Assembly: GCA_002470465.1 (NCBI GenBank)
Contig: DKMD01000013.1
Location: 104,489-168,488, forward strand
DNA length: 64,000 bases
Origin: Pluralibacter sp. UBA7423
GTDB taxonomy: Bacteria > Pseudomonadota > Gammaproteobacteria > Enterobacterales > Enterobacteriaceae
Reading direction: 5' to 3'
A model generated the notes under the pieces. That model had not been told where the DNA came from and did no database searches. It saw only the letters and a list, made by a program, of their open reading frames with translations. Positions 59,892 to 64,000 of this stretch are shown piece by piece (the stretch's first letter is position 1; every line of letters starts with the position of its first letter). The position numbers and the translations under genes are program-made.

Positions 59892-61088
59892 ATGAAGCAT
59901 TTAACCATTCTGGGTTCCACGGGCTCTATTGGCTGCAGCACGCTTGACGTGGTGCGTAACAATCGCGACCTTTTCAGCGTTACTGCTCTGGTGGCGGGTA
60001 AAAACGTCGAGCGTATGGTCGAGCAGTGCCTGGAATTCTCTCCGCAGTATGCCGTGATGGACGATGCACAAAGCGCAGCCGCGCTGGTTGTGGCGTTACG
60101 TGAGCATGGTAGCCAAACGGAAGTGCTGAATGGACAGCAGGCCGCCTGCGATGTTGCGGCGCTGGATGATGTTGACCATGTCATGGCAGCGATTGTCGGG
60201 GCGGCCGGGCTGATGCCGACGCTTGCCGCTATCCGGGCCGGAAAAACTATCCTTCTGGCGAACAAGGAGTCGCTGGTCACCTGCGGTCGTCTGTTTATGG
60301 ACGCGGTAAAAGAGAGCGGGGCGAGACTGTTGCCGGTGGACAGCGAACATAACGCGATTTTTCAGAGTTTACCGGAAACAATTCAAAATCAGCTGGGGTA
60401 CGCTTCCCTGGAGCAGAACGGTGTATTGTCGATTCTGCTAACCGGGTCTGGTGGCCCGTTCCGCGAGACGCCGCTGTCCGATCTGCGTGCTATGACGCCG
60501 GATCAGGCTTGCCGCCATCCGAACTGGTCGATGGGACGTAAAATTTCCGTCGACTCCGCCACCATGATGAACAAAGGTCTGGAATACATTGAAGCGCGTT
60601 GGTTGTTTAACGCTTCGGCAAGCCAGATGGAAGTCATTATCCATCCTCAGTCCGTGATCCATTCGATGGTGCGCTACCGTGATGGTAGCGTGCTGGCGCA
60701 GCTTGGTGAGCCTGATATGCGCACGCCGATCGCGCACACCATGGCCTGGCCGAATCGCGTGGCCTCCGGCGTGAAGCCTCTGGATTTTTATGCGCTAAGC
60801 GAGCTCTCCTTTGCCGCGCCGGATTATCAGCGCTATCCGTGCCTGAAGCTGGCGATGGACGCTTTCGATCGCGGACAAGCGGCAACGACAGCGCTGAATG
60901 CCGCCAATGAAGTGAGCGTTGATGCGTTTCTGACGTCGAAGATCCGCTTCACGGATATTGCGGCCGTCAATTTGGCTGTGCTCTCCGCGCTGGATCTGCA
61001 GGAACCTGCCAGCGTTGAGGAGGTCATGAGCGTGGATGCTCACGCCAGAAGCGTTGCAAGCCAACAGGTGACGCGTCTCGCAAGCTGA
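59892..61088 (+). CDS. dxr: 1-deoxy-D-xylulose 5-phosphate reductoisomerase
   Basis: Second step of the MEP isoprenoid pathway, upstream of the UppS substrate supply. The 398-residue protein has the NADPH motif [10 protein letters not shown] (about 5-14), the NKESLVTCG motif, metal ligands in [12 protein letters not shown] (Asp/Glu about 150-152), the flexible loop around [11 protein letters not shown], and [14 protein letters not shown] (Glu about 231). The frame is open 11 codons upstream across the frr terminator; ATG at 59892 gives MKHLTILGS. Confidence 0.97.
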   Translation: MKHLTILGSTGSIGCSTLDVVRNNRDLFSVTALVAGKNVERMVEQCLEFSPQYAVMDDAQSAAALVVALREHGSQTEVLNGQQAACDVAALDDVDHVMAAIVGAAGLMPTLAAIRAGKTILLANKESLVTCGRLFMDAVKESGARLLPVDSEHNAIFQSLPETIQNQLGYASLEQNGVLSILLTGSGGPFRETPLSDLRAMTPDQACRHPNWSMGRKISVDSATMMNKGLEYIEARWLFNASASQMEVIIHPQSVIHSMVRYRDGSVLAQLGEPDMRTPIAHTMAWPNRVASGVKPLDFYALSELSFAAPDYQRYPCLKLAMDAFDRGQAATTALNAANEVSVDAFLTSKIRFTDIAAVNLAVLSALDLQEPASVEEVMSVDAHARSVASQQVTRLAS

Positions 61089-61118
61089 TGATTATCCGCC
61101 CAACGAATGCGGCTTCAT

Positions 61119-61147
61119 TTGTTAGCGCTGGGCTTCAGTGTTATAGT
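61119..61147 (+). promoter_or_regulatory. Strong sigma-70 promoter upstream of uppS
   Basis: TTGTTA (61119-61124) and TATAGT (61142-61147) are separated by exactly 17 bp, with a GC-rich start region (CTGCGCC). Predicted transcription begins near 61154, about 120 bases before the uppS start codon. Confidence 0.75.
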
Positions 61148-61191
61148 CTGCGCCACTTGATAACGCCGTAACGACAAAGCGTTCTCAGGTG

Positions 61192-61217
61192 AGCCGTGGA
61201 TTTGCACGGCTTTTTTT
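61192..61217 (+). terminator. Intrinsic terminator in the uppS leader
   Basis: GCCGTG-GATTTG-CACGGC is followed by seven T residues. It lies about 40 bases after the predicted start of transcription and about 60 bases before the uppS ATG, so it would end most transcripts as a short RNA of about 65 nt unless read through. Confidence 0.8.
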
Positions 61218-61275
61218 GCGCTAAGCGTCTGTATTCCGGTACCGCTAATTCCTTTGCATGGACTAATAACGCGTT

Positions 61276-62034
61276 ATGTTGTCTGCTAACCAACCAATCA
61301 GCGAAAATCTGCCTGCCCACGGCTGCCAGCATGTGGCCATCATTATGGACGGCAATGGTCGCTGGGCGAAAAGACAGGGAAAAATCCGCGCCTTCGGTCA
61401 TAAAGCGGGGGCGAAATCAGTACGCCGGGCCGTCTCATTTGCAGCTAATAACGGGATTAAGGCGTTAACCCTTTACGCTTTCAGCAGTGAAAACTGGAAC
61501 CGCCCCGAGCAGGAAGTCAGCGCGCTGATGGAGCTGTTTGTCTGGGCGCTGGATAGCGAAGTCAAAAGCCTGCACAAACATAACGTTCGCTTGCGCATCA
61601 TTGGTGATACCCGCCGCTTTAACGCCCGATTACAGGAGCGTATCCGTAAGGCAGAGGCGTTGACCGGGAATAATACCGGCCTGACGCTCAACATTGCTGC
61701 GAACTACGGCGGACGCTGGGATATCATCCAGGGAGTTCAGCATCTGGCTGCACAGGTTCAGGAAGGGCAACTGCGTCCGGAAGAGATAACCGAAGATTTG
61801 CTGGGGCAGCAAATCTGTATGCATGAACTGGCTCCCGTAGATTTGGTAATTAGGACAGGGGGAGAGCATCGCATTAGTAACTTTTTGCTTTGGCAAATTG
61901 CCTACGCCGAACTTTACTTTACAGATGTTCTTTGGCCTGATTTCGATGAACAAGACTTTGAAGGTGCGCTGCATGCCTTTGCCAATCGAGAGCGTCGTTT
62001 CGGCGGCACCGAGCCTGGTGGCGACAAAGCCTGA
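61276..62034 (+). CDS. uppS: Undecaprenyl diphosphate synthase (cis-prenyltransferase)
   Basis: Also called ispU. Makes the C55 lipid carrier for peptidoglycan, O-antigen and other glycans. The 252-residue protein has the catalytic motif [13 protein letters not shown] (Asp about 25), [24 protein letters not shown], and the C-terminal [17 protein letters not shown] and FTDVLWPDF motifs. It starts with ATG 61276 and is followed 12 bases later by cdsA. Confidence 0.97.
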   Translation: MLSANQPISENLPAHGCQHVAIIMDGNGRWAKRQGKIRAFGHKAGAKSVRRAVSFAANNGIKALTLYAFSSENWNRPEQEVSALMELFVWALDSEVKSLHKHNVRLRIIGDTRRFNARLQERIRKAEALTGNNTGLTLNIAANYGGRWDIIQGVQHLAAQVQEGQLRPEEITEDLLGQQICMHELAPVDLVIRTGGEHRISNFLLWQIAYAELYFTDVLWPDFDEQDFEGALHAFANRERRFGGTEPGGDKA

Positions 62035-62046
62035 TGGGGGTAGCTC

Positions 62047-62904
62047 TTGCTGAAGTATCGCCTGATCTCTGCTTTCGTTTTAATACCCGTTGTAATCGCG
62101 GCGCTGTTTTTGCTGCCGCCTGTCGCCTTCGCGATTGTCACGCTGGTGGTGTGTATGCTGGCGGCGTGGGAATGGGGTCAATTAAGCGGTTTTAAAACTC
62201 GCTCTCAGCGAGTATGGCTGGCGGTGCTTTGCGGGTTAATACTTGCCGCGATGCTCTTTTGGCTACCGGAATATCATCATAACGTCCATCAGCCGTTGGT
62301 TGAAGGAGCCCTTTGGGCGTCAATGGGATGGTGGGTTGCGGCCTTGCTGCTGGTGCTATTTTATCCGGGTTCCGCTGCGATTTGGCGAAACTCTAAAGCG
62401 TTACGTTTGCTGTTCGGTCTGCTAACGATTATCCCTTTTTTCTGGGGAATGCTGGCGCTGCGTGCCTGGCATTATGATGAGAATCACTACAGCGGAGCCG
62501 TCTGGTTGCTGTACATCATGATTCTGGTTTGGGGCGCTGATTCCGGCGCTTACATGTTTGGCAAGCTGTTTGGTAAGCATAAACTGGCCCCTAAAGTCTC
62601 CCCAGGTAAAACCTGGCAAGGCTTTATTGGTGGCCTGTTTACCGCGGCTGTCATTTCCTGGGTTTACGGCCTGTGTGTGGATCTGGACGTTGCACCAGCC
62701 ACGCTGCTGACATGTTCATTGGTCGCAGCGCTGGCTTCAGTGCTGGGTGATTTGACCGAAAGTATGTTCAAACGTGAAGCCGGTATCAAAGACAGCGGGA
62801 ACTTGATTCCAGGACATGGCGGTATTCTTGACCGAATCGACAGCCTTACGGCGGCGGTGCCGGTTTTTGCTTGCCTGCTACTTTTAGTCTTCAGGACGAT
62901 TTGA
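62047..62904 (+). CDS. cdsA: Phosphatidate cytidylyltransferase (CDP-diglyceride synthase)
   Basis: Makes CDP-diacylglycerol, the precursor of all phospholipids in these bacteria. The 285-residue inner-membrane protein has about eight helices and the family signature [20 protein letters not shown] with [15 protein letters not shown]. The start codon is TTG at 62047 ([15 protein letters not shown]), 5 bases after GGGGGTAGC. It is translated just after uppS and just before rseP. Confidence 0.96.
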   Translation: MLKYRLISAFVLIPVVIAALFLLPPVAFAIVTLVVCMLAAWEWGQLSGFKTRSQRVWLAVLCGLILAAMLFWLPEYHHNVHQPLVEGALWASMGWWVAALLLVLFYPGSAAIWRNSKALRLLFGLLTIIPFFWGMLALRAWHYDENHYSGAVWLLYIMILVWGADSGAYMFGKLFGKHKLAPKVSPGKTWQGFIGGLFTAAVISWVYGLCVDLDVAPATLLTCSLVAALASVLGDLTESMFKREAGIKDSGNLIPGHGGILDRIDSLTAAVPVFACLLLLVFRTI

Positions 62905-62915
62905 CGGAAGGGTTT

Positions 62916-64000
62916 ATGCTGAGCATTCTCTGGAATCTGGCGGCATTCATTGTTGCACTGGGTGTGCTGATCACCGTGCATGAATTTGGTCATTTCTGGG
63001 TTGCTCGTCGCTGCGGCGTACGCGTGGAGCGTTTTTCCATTGGTTTTGGGAAAGCGCTCTGGCGCCGCGTTGACCGTCAGGGAACCGAATACGTTATCGC
63101 CCTTATTCCTCTGGGCGGCTACGTCAAAATGCTGGATGAACGCGTTGAGCCGGTTGCGCCGGAAATGCGTCACTCTGCGTTTAACAACAAAACCGTCGGC
63201 CAGCGGGCCGCCATCATTGCAGCCGGTCCGGTTGCGAATTTTCTGTTTGCTATCTTCACCTACTGGCTGGTGTTTATCATCGGCGTTCCCGGCGTGCGCC
63301 CGGTTATTGGTGAAATAACGCCCAATTCGATTGCTGCGGAAGCACAAATTGCGCCTGGTACGGAACTTAAAGCCGTAGATGGTATCGAAACGCCTGATTG
63401 GGATGCAGTCCGTCTGGCGCTGGTGACCAAAATCGGCGACGAGCAAACCACGCTGACCGTTGCCCCTTTCGGAACGCAGCAGCGTCAGGATAAAATCCTT
63501 AATCTGCGTCACTGGGCTTTTGAGCCTGACAAGGAGGATCCCGTTACGTCACTGGGGATTCGACCGCGTGGGGCGCAGATTGAACCTGTGTTGGCTGAAG
63601 TGCAAAACGACTCCGCCGCGCGAAAAGCAGGTTTGCAAGCGGGCGACAGGATCGTTAAAGTCGATGGTCAGCCACTGGCACAGTGGATGACATTTGTCAC
63701 TCTGGTGCGCGACAATCCCGGGAAGCCTCTGGCGCTCGAGGTTGATCGACAGGGCAGCGCTCTGTCCGTTACGCTGACGCCGGACACAAAGCCCGGTAAT
63801 AAAGGGAAAGCTGAAGGGTTTGCAGGGGTTGTACCAAAAATTATCCCGCTGCCCGATGAGTATAAAACAGTGCGCCAGTACGGGCCGTTTGCCGCCATCA
63901 TCCAGGCCACGGATAAAACCTGGCAGTTGATGAAGTTAACGGTTCAGATGCTGGGGAAATTGATCACCGGTGACGTAAAACTGAACAACCTCAGTGGGCC
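62916..64000 (+). CDS. rseP: Regulator of sigma-E protease RseP, 3'-truncated by window edge
   Basis: Site-2 intramembrane metalloprotease that cleaves RseA after DegS and so frees sigma-E. The visible frame (361 codons, no stop) starts [18 protein letters not shown], with the zinc motif HEFGH at residues 22-26, the membrane-proximal GYVKMLDE loop, and two periplasmic PDZ domains (about 115-305). The second metal-binding motif (around Asp402, LDGGH in the family) lies beyond the window. The ATG is 12 bases after the cdsA stop. Confidence 0.97.
   Translation, partial: MLSILWNLAAFIVALGVLITVHEFGHFWVARRCGVRVERFSIGFGKALWRRVDRQGTEYVIALIPLGGYVKMLDERVEPVAPEMRHSAFNNKTVGQRAAIIAAGPVANFLFAIFTYWLVFIIGVPGVRPVIGEITPNSIAAEAQIAPGTELKAVDGIETPDWDAVRLALVTKIGDEQTTLTVAPFGTQQRQDKILNLRHWAFEPDKEDPVTSLGIRPRGAQIEPVLAEVQNDSAARKAGLQAGDRIVKVDGQPLAQWMTFVTLVRDNPGKPLALEVDRQGSALSVTLTPDTKPGNKGKAEGFAGVVPKIIPLPDEYKTVRQYGPFAAIIQATDKTWQLMKLTVQMLGKLITGDVKLNNLSG

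Overview
The window is a stretch of enterobacterial core chromosome. Gene content, order and orientation follow the E. coli K-12 aceE-to-rseP segment almost gene for gene, and most proteins match the remembered E. coli orthologues in length and motifs. GC-rich coding sequence, REP/BIME elements of the GCCGGGTGGC type and a second repeat family built on CCCTCTCCC/GGGAGAGGG point to an Enterobacter-like genus (Enterobacter, Lelliottia, Leclercia or a near relative). The genus is an inference; no rRNA or typing locus is present. No tRNA, rRNA, prophage, insertion sequence or CRISPR array was found.

Layout. 1-5.7 kb: pyruvate dehydrogenase complex (aceE, entering from the left edge, aceF, lpdA). 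5.7-7.7 kb: the only clearly accessory segment, with an intact sensor kinase gene, a response regulator cut off after about 40 codons and joined tail to tail to the 5' end of a secreted-peptide gene, and a possible remnant of a membrane protein. 7.7-13.1 kb: acnB, yacL, speED, yacC. 13.2-19 kb: copper oxidase cueO, glucose dehydrogenase gcd, hpt, can. 19-24.8 kb: yadGH ABC exporter, yadI, yadE, panD/panC/panB. 24.8-29.6 kb: folK, pcnB, gluQ, dksA, sfsA, thpR. 29.7-41.2 kb: hrpB, mrcB, fhuACDB. 41.2-48.3 kb: hemL, clcA, erpA, yadS, btuF, mtnN, dgt. 48.4-55.3 kb: degP, cdaR, yaeH, dapD, glnD. 55.4-64 kb: map, rpsB-tsf, pyrH, frr, dxr, uppS, cdsA, and rseP running off the right edge.

How the genes work together: aceEF-lpdA and acnB feed and run the TCA cycle. 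speED make spermidine, and mtnN removes the methylthioadenosine by-product. panBCD make pantothenate. fhuACDB import ferric hydroxamates under a Fur-type operator. mrcB, uppS, cdsA and dapD serve envelope and peptidoglycan synthesis, while degP (sigma-E promoter) and rseP belong to the envelope stress response. rpsB, tsf, frr, map and pyrH are translation and growth functions.

No new multi-gene system is evident. The best leads are the decayed two-component locus at 5.86-7.6 kb, a five-copy composite of GC-rich palindrome, conserved tail and terminator at gene ends, a promoter-plus-terminator leader ahead of uppS, and unusual initiation arrangements (ATT start of pcnB; speD start and ribosome-binding site inside the speE tail). 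Comparisons with E. coli are from memory, not from a search.
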